DNA of 64,000 nt from RGIG8050 sp045588915. GTDB taxonomy: Bacteria; Bacillota; Clostridia; Christensenellales; UBA1242. Numbering within the stretch: position 1 is the stretch's first letter; every line of letters starts with the position of its first letter. Position numbers and translations under genes: made by a program. The DNA lies in NCBI GenBank assembly GCA_045588915.1, contig JAZNFA010000002.1, positions 1 through 64,000 on the forward strand, in the 5' to 3' direction. Positions 1-7,526 of the stretch are shown here, one piece after another. The notes under the pieces were generated by a model. The model worked only from the letters and a program-made list of their open reading frames with translations, was not told the origin of the DNA and did no database searches.

Positions 1-902
<902 letters not shown>

Positions 903-974
903 TTTGGAGCAAGCGTTTACAGAACGTTTTGCCTTACAATTTGCAGTGAGTGCTTGTCGTTGTTCACGACCATT

Positions 975-1090
975 ACTTGCGTTTATTGCTATGGGGTAAC
1001 ACCTGTTCCCATTCCGAACACAGCAGTTAAGACCATAAACGCCGAAAATATCTGGCTGGAGACGGCCCGACAATCTAGGTAGACGCAAGT
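975..1090 (+). rRNA. rrf: 5S ribosomal RNA
   Basis: A ~116-nt segment starting ACTTGCGTTTATTGC and ending TAGACGCAAGT; the ends pair as helix I (ACTTGCGT with ACGCAAGT). The loop sequence CCCATTCCGAACACAG is the hallmark of bacterial 5S rRNA. It lies ~70 nt after the 23S 3' end, with no tRNA in the spacer, and is followed by an intrinsic terminator. Ends are inferred from the closing helix. Confidence 0.95.
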
Positions 1091-1095
1091 TCCAT

Positions 1096-1127
1096 TAAAA
1101 AACCGTTCGTAAGAGCGGTTTTTTTGT
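1096..1127 (+). terminator. Rho-independent terminator of the rRNA operon
   Basis: AACCGTTC (1101-1108) pairs with GAGCGGTT (1113-1120) across a short GTAA loop with one G-T wobble, flanked by A-rich sequence and followed by a T run (1119-1125). It sits immediately after 5S rRNA and closes the rrn operon. Confidence 0.9.
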
Positions 1128-1194
1128 TTTTGACGCAAATTAAAGATAGAGAAATTTGAGTTGAGGTAGTGGTAATTTGGGGATTTATTATTAT

Positions 1195-1671
1195 TTATAA
1201 TTCTTGCCAATTTATTTTAATTGCATCGAGTATGGTTTTGATGTTTGTCGCGTCAAATATAACTGTTGCTGTATTTTGATTGGGGTGGAAACCGATTTTA
1301 CCAGCAAAGAGTAGTGTTTTTGAAATTAAAACGGTCAGGTTGCTTTTGTCGGCAAAAAATAAACTTAACAACGAAACCGATCCGATTGTAACATTAAGCA
1401 CACGTGTAACTGTTTCTGCGTCGGTAAAACTTAACTTTTTTTCATTTGTTAATGATTGAAGCGCTTTAATGTCCGCTTTTTCGGATAATGGTAAGATTAC
1501 CAAATAATAATGCGATTTATGTTTATTCGTAAGTAGTAGACATTTTGTTGATGTGCAGTTTAATTTCACACCGTGTTTATCAGCATCTGTTTCCTGGAAC
1601 AGTGGTGGGTGATCTACAACTTCGAAAGCAATGTTCAGTGCTTTTAATTGTTTTAAGATTGCGTCTTGCAT
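1195..1671 (-). CDS. YbaK/ProX-type aminoacyl-tRNA deacylase (prolyl-tRNA editing family)
   Basis: This 158-residue protein matches the free-standing YbaK/ProX editing fold, which hydrolyses mischarged tRNAs (typically Ala- or Cys-tRNA-Pro) in the cytosol. Seen: an N-terminal segment with FEVVDHPPLFQETDADKHG, the family's early H-P-x-x-x-T region; a central basic stretch with CTSTKCLLLTNK; and a C-terminal FHPNQNTATVIFDA like the GVHPNxNTAT signature of the PrdX/ProX subgroup. Length is normal. The start is the ATG at 1671, six nt downstream of a -10 box, so the mRNA is probably leaderless. It is a single gene, convergent with the rRNA operon. The family is fairly sure; the amino acid edited cannot be read from sequence. 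Confidence 0.85.
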   Translation of the reverse strand: MQDAILKQLKALNIAFEVVDHPPLFQETDADKHGVKLNCTSTKCLLLTNKHKSHYYLVILPLSEKADIKALQSLTNEKKLSFTDAETVTRVLNVTIGSVSLLSLFFADKSNLTVLISKTLLFAGKIGFHPNQNTATVIFDATNIKTILDAIKINWQEL

Positions 1672-1677
1672 GCAAAA

Positions 1678-1706
1678 AATATAATATATTTATTTTATAT
1701 TTGCAA
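1678..1706 (-). promoter_or_regulatory. Promoter for the ProX-type gene (leaderless)
   Basis: Minus strand: -35 TTGCAA (1701-1706), 17-bp spacer, -10 TATATT (1678-1683), then 6 nt to the ATG at 1671. The expected +1 falls on or next to the start codon; there is no Shine-Dalgarno. Confidence 0.75.
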
Positions 1707-1923
1707 CTATTCGCTGGTTTTTAAGCGGGTAATGAAAAATGTAGTTAGAGGATTTGGAAAAAAATGGGAAAATGAAAAAACTACTTAGTCACGGAAAATT
1801 GAAGCTTGCGGGATTTATTAAGAAAAGAAAGAGCAGATTTAAAGAGTGTTTTTTTGTTGTTTATAGACATTTTTATTTGTTTGAATATTGAGTCGGAAAA
1901 TTTTGATAAAACCCAAAAAACAC

Positions 1924-1952
1924 TTGATTTTTTTTTTTTTTTTCTGTAATAT
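1924..1952 (+). promoter_or_regulatory. Promoter with a T16 homopolymer in its spacer
   Basis: -35 TTGATT (1924-1929) and -10 TAATAT (1947-1952) are 17 bp apart. A run of 16 T (1928-1943) begins inside the -35 and fills most of the spacer. The -10 ends 9 nt before the ATG at 1962, so the leader is at most a few nt. The rest of the intergenic stretch 1707-1923 is low-complexity A/T sequence in which I see no gene or RNA. Confidence 0.65.
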
Positions 1953-1961
1953 AGTTGTATT

Positions 1962-2858
1962 ATGAACAAATTTAAATCAATTTTTTGTGCCGTAATGTTA
2001 TTTATGGTTTGCGCAATTATGTGCGTGGGATGTAGTTTTGGTGAGGATAATCTGCCGTCAGATTCAGATTCGGATTCAGATTCAAAACAAATAACTATTT
2101 CTTTAACTGAAGCAGAAAGTGTTATTTATGATGCTTTACAAATTCAAGCAGGGCAAATCAATCGTGACGCTTTCAAAAAATGGGGTAATTTTGAACTTAC
2201 ATCTGTTCTTCGAGCAGTTAATCCAAATACTAACAATCTTATAGCTAGTCAAAAAACTTCCTTGTTTGCGACTTATGAAAATGGGGTGTATGACAATGTG
2301 TATTCGACATATGAATTACGTGATGTTGAGCATGACCAGCACACGATTCGTGAATCTTATACGGTTGATAATATTGAATATACTTATGAAAATTCTACTG
2401 TTTCTAACGATAATGTTGATAAGGTCGAACTTCCATCTGAAGCAGATGTAGTAAAAAAACTTTTTACTGATGATTTCTTGTATCTTGTTTATGGAAATAA
2501 AGTAACAAAAAAAGTAACAACTGATGGATATACTTTAGTATTTAGAAACGGTCTTCAAGGCTTAGCTAATTTTCTATACATCATGAGTGGTCGGGATGTT
2601 GATGATATTGAAGAATATGCAGAATCCTATATTGAACAACTAAAGGCAATGTATTCGGATACTGAATTATCAGAGTCTTATATTCAACTATCGGTTGAGT
2701 TTGATAAACAAAATAATATAACGGAAATTAAATTTAGCTATATTGCTTTAGAACCTTCTCAGTATGGCAAAAGTGATGCAGTTATTACTGCTAAAAAATC
2801 AACCGAAAATTTCCAAGCTCCACAATGGTATCTTGATCGTTTCGTTGATGCTAAGTAA
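1962..2858 (+). CDS. Predicted secreted lipoprotein, unknown function
   Basis: 298 residues. The N-terminus has Lys residues, a hydrophobic stretch (about residues 8-22) and a lipobox ending V-G-C near residue 24, so it should be processed by signal peptidase II and anchored on the outer face of the membrane. A short low-complexity Ser-Asp linker (SDSDSDSDS, ~residues 33-41) follows, then ~250 residues of mixed alpha/beta sequence rich in Tyr, Asp and Glu, with no domain I recognise. A function cannot be assigned. It is a single gene bounded by its own promoter and terminator. The homopolymeric promoter spacer and the hexanucleotide repeat encoding the linker are both potentially slippage-prone. 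Confidence 0.85.
   Translation: MNKFKSIFCAVMLFMVCAIMCVGCSFGEDNLPSDSDSDSDSKQITISLTEAESVIYDALQIQAGQINRDAFKKWGNFELTSVLRAVNPNTNNLIASQKTSLFATYENGVYDNVYSTYELRDVEHDQHTIRESYTVDNIEYTYENSTVSNDNVDKVELPSEADVVKKLFTDDFLYLVYGNKVTKKVTTDGYTLVFRNGLQGLANFLYIMSGRDVDDIEEYAESYIEQLKAMYSDTELSESYIQLSVEFDKQNNITEIKFSYIALEPSQYGKSDAVITAKKSTENFQAPQWYLDRFVDAK
2060..2083 (+). repeat. Hexanucleotide tandem repeat encoding a Ser-Asp linker
   Basis: About four copies of a GATTCA/GATTCG unit within the lipoprotein gene encode alternating Ser and Asp. The repeat keeps frame, so copy-number change would alter linker length only. Confidence 0.7.
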
Positions 2859-2875
2859 TAAATTAAAACAGTCAT

Positions 2876-2904
2876 AAAGCACGGCTTTGTAGCCGTGTTT
2901 TTTT
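2876..2904 (+). terminator. Rho-independent terminator after the lipoprotein gene
   Basis: CACGGCT (2880-2886), loop TTGT, AGCCGTG (2891-2897), then seven T (2898-2904). A perfect 7-bp stem 22 nt after the stop codon. Confidence 0.92.
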
Positions 2905-2951
2905 GTTTGCTTTTACATTTTCTATAATTTTTTATGAGATAAAAATAGGAC

Positions 2952-3008
2952 TTGACAGTTGAATGGATGTTCAATTAAACTAATAACAGTTGAATAGATG
3001 TTCAATTG
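2952..3008 (+). promoter_or_regulatory. cad promoter with two direct copies of a CadC/ArsR-type operator
   Basis: Two near-identical 19-bp boxes, GTTGAATGGATGTTCAATT (2958-2976) and GTTGAATAGATGTTCAATT (2989-3007), lie 31 bp apart. Each holds a dyad TTGAA-N6-TTCAA like SmtB/ArsR-family operators. The first is next to -35 TTGACA (2952-2957) and would cover the spacer and -10 region (TAAACT, 2976-2981); the second lies just before a further TATAAT (3011-3016). By family precedent metal-free CadC binds and represses, and metal releases it. Confidence 0.75.
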
Positions 3009-3027
3009 TTTATAATAGAGGTAGGTT

Positions 3028-3396
3028 ATGGGAAATTGTGAAAATATATGTGATTGTGAAATAATTCATAAAGATAAAGTAGCAGTAGTGATGAAAACAC
3101 TGCTGGATGATGATACTTTAATTTCGTTATCAGATTTTTTTAAGATTTTATCTGACAGTACAAGGGTTAAAATTGTGTCAATTTTAGATAAAAATGAGTT
3201 GTGCGTATGTGATATTTGTAATGTTTTGAATATGACTAAATCGGCAGTTTCGCATCAGTTAAAAAATTTAAAAGAAGTAAATTTGGTTAAGAGTCGAAAA
3301 ATTGGCAAAGAAGTCTGGTATACGTTGGCAGATGAACATATTAAAAAGTTATTTGAAATTGCATTAGAGCATATTAGCGAGGAAAAAGATGATTAA
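3028..3396 (+). CDS. cadC: CadC-like ArsR/SmtB-family metal-sensing repressor
   Basis: 122 residues, normal for CadC. The winged helix-turn-helix is clear: SDSTRVKIVSIL, then the metal-box helix with ELCVCDICNVL, then the recognition helix MTKSAVSHQLKNLKE and a wing ending VWYTL. Extra N-terminal cysteines (NCENICDCE, residues 3-11) together with C-V-C in helix 3 match the thiolate Cd/Pb/Bi site of CadC rather than plain ArsR. The start ATG at 3028 follows an AGAGG ribosome-binding site. It overlaps cadA by 8 bp (translational coupling) and has two operator copies upstream, so it should autoregulate the operon. Confidence 0.93.
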   Translation: MGNCENICDCEIIHKDKVAVVMKTLLDDDTLISLSDFFKILSDSTRVKIVSILDKNELCVCDICNVLNMTKSAVSHQLKNLKEVNLVKSRKIGKEVWYTLADEHIKKLFEIALEHISEEKDD

Positions 3397-5413
3397 AAAG
3401 TATAAAATTACAGGATTTAATTGTCCAAATTGTGCTAAAAATCTTGAAAATCAATTAAATAAATTAAAAGCTGTAAAATCAGCAAAAATTGATTTTTTTG
3501 CTTCAGTTTTAGAGTTGGAATACGATGATGAAAAGCAAGCGATAAGCCAAGTTATAAAATTAACTAAAAAAATTGAGCCTAATGTTTCGATAGTAACCAA
3601 TCAACAAAATGTTTCAAATCGCAAAACTTGGTTGAATTTTGTATTTTTATTAGTTGGTATAATAATTGGGTTGTTACTTTTTGTTGTTGATATGCCAGTT
3701 TTTTTGTATTGGATTAGCTTTTTTGTAAGTGCTTTGTTAATGGGGTATAAAACTTATCTTCAGGCTTTTAATTTGTTGTTCCGAGGAATAATCAATGAAA
3801 ATTTTCTTGTTACTTTATCTGTTGTGGGGGCAACTTTAGTTGGTGAACATTTTGATGGTTTAATGGTAATTGCTTTGTATTCAATCGGTAAATTATTAGA
3901 AAGTATTGCTTTGGCTAAATCCAAAAAAACAATTGAAGCATTAACTAATATAAAACCAGATTTTGCCGTAAAAATTAATGATCAAAATGAAGAAATTAAG
4001 GTATTGCCTAGTGAAGTTAATGTTGGTGATATTATTGTTGTAAGAGCTGGAGAAAAAATCGCTATAGATGGTATAGTTGAAAGTGGTAGTGTGTCTTTAG
4101 ATACGCAAAGCTTAACAGGGGAAAGTTTGCCACAAACAGTATGCAAAGGTGCAGAAGTTTTATCTGGTTCAATTGTACTTGATGGTGTTTTGTACATTAA
4201 AACGACCAAAAAGTATCAAAAAAGTGCAGTTAATAAAATTGTTGATTTGATTGAAAACGCAAGTAACAAAAAAGCAAAAACTGAGACAGTCATTGCTAAA
4301 ATTGCGCGATGGTACAGTTTGGTTGTCATAATTATGTCAGTTGTCGTATGGGGAATTGTGTGGGGGATTACTAAAGATTTTAACGTTGCTATTTATCGTG
4401 GTTTAATATTCTTGGTTGTTTCTTGTCCGTGTGCTTTTGCGATTTCAGTGCCACTTGCATATTTTTCAGGTTTGGGGTTTGCTTCCAAAAATGGCGTTTT
4501 GGTTAAGGGTTCTAATTATTTAGATGTTTTGTCAAAAATTGATATGATTGCTTTTGATAAAACGGGAACACTCACAACTGGAAATTTCGAGATTACAAAG
4601 ATTGTTGCGCTTAATCAAAAATATTCAGAAGACGATATTTTGTATTTAGCGAGTTTAGGTGAACAATATTCGAATCATCCACTTGCTAAAGCAATTGTTG
4701 CAAGGTGCGAACAAAAGTTGACTCGCATTGAATCCGTTAGGGAAATTGCAGGTAAAGGAATCGAGTATGAATATGGCAATTATAAATATTTTGTTGGACG
4801 AAAAAAACAACAAAAAGCTACCGTTGTTGAACTTTATCAGGAAAATACTTTGATTGGTGAAATTTTTTTACAGGATTCATTAAAATTATCGACAAAAGAG
4901 ACAATACAAGAATTAAAAAAACTTAACATAAAAACAGTAATGTTATCTGGTGATAATGATGAAATTGTTCAAAAAGTTGCTAAGGAAATTCAAGTTGATT
5001 GTGCATATGCAAAACTGTTACCCGAAGATAAATTTAAATGGATTGAACAACTTAAAGCCGACGGTTCAACTGTTGCTTACGTTGGGGATGGAATCAACGA
5101 TGCGCCTTCATTGACTTTGGCCGATGTTGGGATTAGTATGGGGTTGAATGGTAGTTCGGTTAGTTTAGAAGCTTCGGATATTATCATTGCTAATGATAAT
5201 CTTGAGAAAATTATTGCTGGAATAAAAATTTCCAAGCGCACCCGTAAAATTGTTTGGCAAAACATTATTGTTTCTGCTGTGATTAAAATCTTATTTTTAA
5301 CACTGGGAGCTTTTGGTATCACAGGTATGTTAAGCGCTGTGATTGCTGATGTAGGTGTCACATTGATGGCTATATTAAATAGTCTACGCGTGTTTAGATG
5401 TCGGATTAAATAA
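3389..5413 (+). CDS. cadA: CadA/ZntA-type heavy-metal P1B-ATPase
   Basis: 674-residue efflux pump for soft divalent metals (Cd, Zn, Pb). In order: an N-terminal HMA metal-binding domain with GFNCPNCAKNLE (residues ~8-19); several membrane helices (~75-160); the actuator domain with SLTGES; the transport-site C-P-C (346-348) in a membrane helix; the phosphorylation motif DKTGTLT with Asp390; the P1B-specific HPLAKA; the hinge GDGINDAP (Asp ~567); and two C-terminal helices. CPC plus its pairing with cadC argue for Cd/Zn/Pb rather than copper. All catalytic residues are present. It ends tail-to-tail with the next minus-strand gene, 9 bp apart, with no evident terminator. Confidence 0.95.
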   Translation: MIKKYKITGFNCPNCAKNLENQLNKLKAVKSAKIDFFASVLELEYDDEKQAISQVIKLTKKIEPNVSIVTNQQNVSNRKTWLNFVFLLVGIIIGLLLFVVDMPVFLYWISFFVSALLMGYKTYLQAFNLLFRGIINENFLVTLSVVGATLVGEHFDGLMVIALYSIGKLLESIALAKSKKTIEALTNIKPDFAVKINDQNEEIKVLPSEVNVGDIIVVRAGEKIAIDGIVESGSVSLDTQSLTGESLPQTVCKGAEVLSGSIVLDGVLYIKTTKKYQKSAVNKIVDLIENASNKKAKTETVIAKIARWYSLVVIIMSVVVWGIVWGITKDFNVAIYRGLIFLVVSCPCAFAISVPLAYFSGLGFASKNGVLVKGSNYLDVLSKIDMIAFDKTGTLTTGNFEITKIVALNQKYSEDDILYLASLGEQYSNHPLAKAIVARCEQKLTRIESVREIAGKGIEYEYGNYKYFVGRKKQQKATVVELYQENTLIGEIFLQDSLKLSTKETIQELKKLNIKTVMLSGDNDEIVQKVAKEIQVDCAYAKLLPEDKFKWIEQLKADGSTVAYVGDGINDAPSLTLADVGISMGLNGSSVSLEASDIIIANDNLEKIIAGIKISKRTRKIVWQNIIVSAVIKILFLTLGAFGITGMLSAVIADVGVTLMAILNSLRVFRCRIK

Positions 5414-5422
5414 ATTGAACAG

Positions 5423-5845
5423 TTAAATTTTTTGATAGTGTTCGGTAGCAATTTTGTCACCACTAAATAAAATGCGAGTAACTTTGTTTCCGTGTGTCGC
5501 AACAATTTCGTCAGACATAATATCAATTTGGTCGGCAGTTAAATATGTTTTTTCGGCTTGATTGATAATGATATTGCCTGCAATAATGTAGGGTGGGCGT
5601 TCAAATTTGATTGGTACGTCGTCAAGATTACTGGTGTCGAGAATTTGTATCAAATATTTGTTTTGTGCAATCTGGGTGGTATTCTTGACGTTAAAATGCA
5701 TATTGCGATTATTTGTGGTGATTATAATGTCATTATCGGCAAACCAATCGATTTGTAAGGCTTGACCAGGTTGAATATCAACCGTGTACTCGTGATTGAC
5801 AGTAACTGTGCCGACGTGTTGTAAAATAAATTGTACATATTCCAT
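5423..5845 (-). CDS. Small protein of unknown function
   Basis: 140 residues from the ATG at 5845. The reading frame is open upstream to 5950, but that extension overlaps mrnC, and the 5845 start lies 7 nt after a -10-like AATATC. The protein looks all-beta: alternating hydrophobic strands (ALQIDWF, DIIITT, YIIAGNIII) and no membrane segment or signal peptide. The stretch IIAGNIIINQAEKTYLTADQIDIMSDEIVATHGNKVTR suggests short repeating strands, as in small beta-barrels or solenoids, but I do not recognise a family. It is divergent from mrnC with only 22 bp between start codons. Confidence 0.7.
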   Translation of the reverse strand: MEYVQFILQHVGTVTVNHEYTVDIQPGQALQIDWFADNDIIITTNNRNMHFNVKNTTQIAQNKYLIQILDTSNLDDVPIKFERPPYIIAGNIIINQAEKTYLTADQIDIMSDEIVATHGNKVTRILFSGDKIATEHYQKI

Positions 5846-5860
5846 GTTTAATGATATTCT
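5831..5860 (+). promoter_or_regulatory. Promoter for mrnC-rlmB-sigH (leaderless)
   Basis: -35 TTGTAC (5831-5836), 18-bp spacer, -10 TATTCT (5855-5860), then exactly 7 nt to the ATG at 5868. The -35 lies inside the coding region of the divergent small gene. No Shine-Dalgarno is present. Confidence 0.6.
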
Positions 5861-5867
5861 TATATAT

Positions 5868-6275
5868 ATGAATTTAATCTCAGAAAAAGACGCTAGTCGA
5901 TTAAATCCTTTGTATTTAGCTTTCGTGGGTGACGCTGTGTGGTCATACAATATTCGTGCTGTTTTATTGATTGAGAATGTTGCTAATTACAGTAAGGCTG
6001 GGGAAATGCACACGATTGCAACTTCGTACGAGTGCGCATCTTTTCAGAATGAAATTTATCGAGAATTAGAACCAACTTTTACCGAGATTGAAAAAGATAT
6101 TGTTAAACATGCGCGAAATGCTCATAACAATAACGTGCCAAAGTCAACAACTCTTGCTAATTACAAACGTGCAACGGCAATTGAAGCTTTGATTGGTTTT
6201 TGGCATTTAACTGGAAATTTGGGACGAATAAATGCTGCTTTGAATGTGGCTCGTATGAAGGAGATACAGTACTAA
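5868..6275 (+). CDS. mrnC: Mini-ribonuclease III (23S rRNA 3'/5' end maturation)
   Basis: 135 residues, the usual size of Mini-III, which is an RNase III catalytic domain without the dsRNA-binding domain. The start of the catalytic domain reads LNPLYLAFVGDAVWS, where the conserved Asp of the signature is present; later come HARNAHNNNVPK and a C-terminal TAIEALIGFWHLTG, the second acidic cluster (E-A-x-x-G). The enzyme dimerises and trims 23S precursor rRNA. The start is ATG 5868; an in-frame ATG at 5796 would put a non-conserved 24-residue tail on the protein. Gene order mrnC-rlmB-(rae1)-sigH is typical of Bacillota. It overlaps rlmB by one base (TAATG). Confidence 0.93.
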   Translation: MNLISEKDASRLNPLYLAFVGDAVWSYNIRAVLLIENVANYSKAGEMHTIATSYECASFQNEIYRELEPTFTEIEKDIVKHARNAHNNNVPKSTTLANYKRATAIEALIGFWHLTGNLGRINAALNVARMKEIQY

Positions 6276-6991
6276 TGTTAATTGAAGGAAGAAATAGTGT
6301 TGCTCAGGCTTTGGAAGGAAATGGAACGATTGATAAAATTTTGGTATCACCAAATTTGCGTGACCAAAGTCTAATTGAAAAAATTAAAGCTTCTGGCGTG
6401 ACTTATCAGTTTGTGGATAAAGCTGCTTTGGATAAGGTAAGCAAATCAAAAAATCATCAGGGGATTGTGGCGTATGTTACGAATTATCAATACTTTGATT
6501 TAAAAGAAGTGATTGAAGGGGCTTATGCGCAAGGGAAGCAACCCTTGATGTTAATTTTAGATGGAATTGAAGATCCACATAATTTAGGGAATATTATTCG
6601 TACAGCAGAATGTATGGGTGTTGATGGGATTATTTTACCAAAAAATCGTAGCGTAACAGTAAATGATACTGCAATGCGTGTGAGTCAAGGTGCAGCATCA
6701 AATGTTCAAATTTGTAAAGTAGTAAATATTAATCAAGAAATTCAGCGTTTAAAAGATAAAGGTTTTTGGGTTTATGGAGTAGAGCTAGGTGGTGTTGAAA
6801 TTTCTAAAGTTAATTTAAAGGGTCCTACTGCTTTAGTTATGGGTAGTGAGGGTAAGGGAATCCATCAGTTGACTCGTAAATTAGTTGATGGAATTTTGAC
6901 AATCTCGATGCACGGAAAAGTGAATAGTTTGAATGTGGGCAGTGCAACAGCTATTGCTTTATATGAAGTTAATCGTCAAAGGAGCTTGTAG
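6275..6991 (+). CDS. rlmB: TrmH/SpoU-family 23S rRNA 2'-O-methyltransferase (RlmB-type)
   Basis: 238 residues from the ATG at 6275, which has a good AAGGAG site 11 nt upstream and overlaps the mrnC stop. The N-terminal substrate-binding domain (IEGRNSVAQAL) is followed by the SPOUT knot: motif 1 LDGIEDPHNLGNIIRTAE, motif 2 with ALVMGSEGKGI, and motif 3 ISMHGKVNSLNVGSATAIALYE. The Asn, Arg and Glu residues of the AdoMet trefoil knot are intact. It modifies 23S rRNA (Gm2251-type) in the cytosol. An in-frame ATG at 6200 lies inside mrnC and is rejected. The next gene starts at the overlapping TAGTG. Confidence 0.93.
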   Translation: MLIEGRNSVAQALEGNGTIDKILVSPNLRDQSLIEKIKASGVTYQFVDKAALDKVSKSKNHQGIVAYVTNYQYFDLKEVIEGAYAQGKQPLMLILDGIEDPHNLGNIIRTAECMGVDGIILPKNRSVTVNDTAMRVSQGAASNVQICKVVNINQEIQRLKDKGFWVYGVELGGVEISKVNLKGPTALVMGSEGKGIHQLTRKLVDGILTISMHGKVNSLNVGSATAIALYEVNRQRSL

Positions 6992-7494
6992 TGACTGTTA
7001 AACACGAAACAGAAAACTTTACGATTGATGCTAAACATGAACGGTTAGTACGATCTATCGTGCGTAAAGTAATGCGCAAGTTTTGGGCGATGGGGTTGGA
7101 CGAAAATGATTTATTTCAGGAAGGAATAATTGCTTTGTGGAAGGCTGTGACTCATTATCAAGGGAGCAAGGGGGCTAAGTTTGAAACTTATGCAAGTACA
7201 GTTATTTACAACCGAATTGTTGATGTCATTCGTACGCACAAGGAAATAATAACCATTGGCACCGAGCCGATGCCTGTCTTTAAAAGCGGCGAAGAAGGGA
7301 CAACAACTGAACTATTAAAAATTTTAGATGAAGTTTTAGATGTTTGTAATGATTTTGAAAAGGCCATTTTTAATGCTTATTTTCAAGGTTATTCTTATCA
7401 AGAAATTTGTGAGATTTTTGATGTCAGCAAAAAAAAGGTAGATAATACGATTCAAAAAATTCACCGTTTAGCGCGTTCAATTTACAAAGATTGA
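6991..7494 (+). CDS. sigH: Sigma-70 family factor, sigma-H-like
   Basis: 167 residues, shorter than B. subtilis SigH (about 218). The GTG start overlaps the rlmB stop (TAGTG). Region 2 is clear: LVRSIVRKVMRKFW, GLDENDLFQEGIIALWKAVTHY (2.1-2.2), and FETYASTVIYNRIVDVIRTHK (2.3-2.4). Region 4 has FEKAIFNAYFQGYSYQEICEIFDVSKKKVDNTIQKIHRLA. The linker is short. The position after mrnC-rlmB is the canonical sigH locus, but the rae1/yacP gene normally before sigH is missing. Whether it directs a stationary-phase, competence or sporulation-entry regulon is unknown here. Confidence 0.85.
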   Translation: MTVKHETENFTIDAKHERLVRSIVRKVMRKFWAMGLDENDLFQEGIIALWKAVTHYQGSKGAKFETYASTVIYNRIVDVIRTHKEIITIGTEPMPVFKSGEEGTTTELLKILDEVLDVCNDFEKAIFNAYFQGYSYQEICEIFDVSKKKVDNTIQKIHRLARSIYKD

Positions 7495-7519
7495 AATCTA
7501 CTCGAAAATAGGGTATAAT
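7491..7519 (+). promoter_or_regulatory. uvrA promoter (leaderless)
   Basis: -35 TTGAAA (7491-7496, overlapping the sigH stop), 17-bp spacer, consensus -10 TATAAT (7514-7519), then 7 nt to the ATG at 7527. The expected +1 coincides with the start codon. I see no LexA box here. Confidence 0.85.
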
Positions 7520-7526
7520 AGATATT

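Noticed and set aside
1781..1969. 62-codon Lys-rich frame opposite the lipoprotein promoter
   Set aside because: Its start is made by the poly-T tract read on the other strand; low complexity, no promoter or ribosome-binding site.
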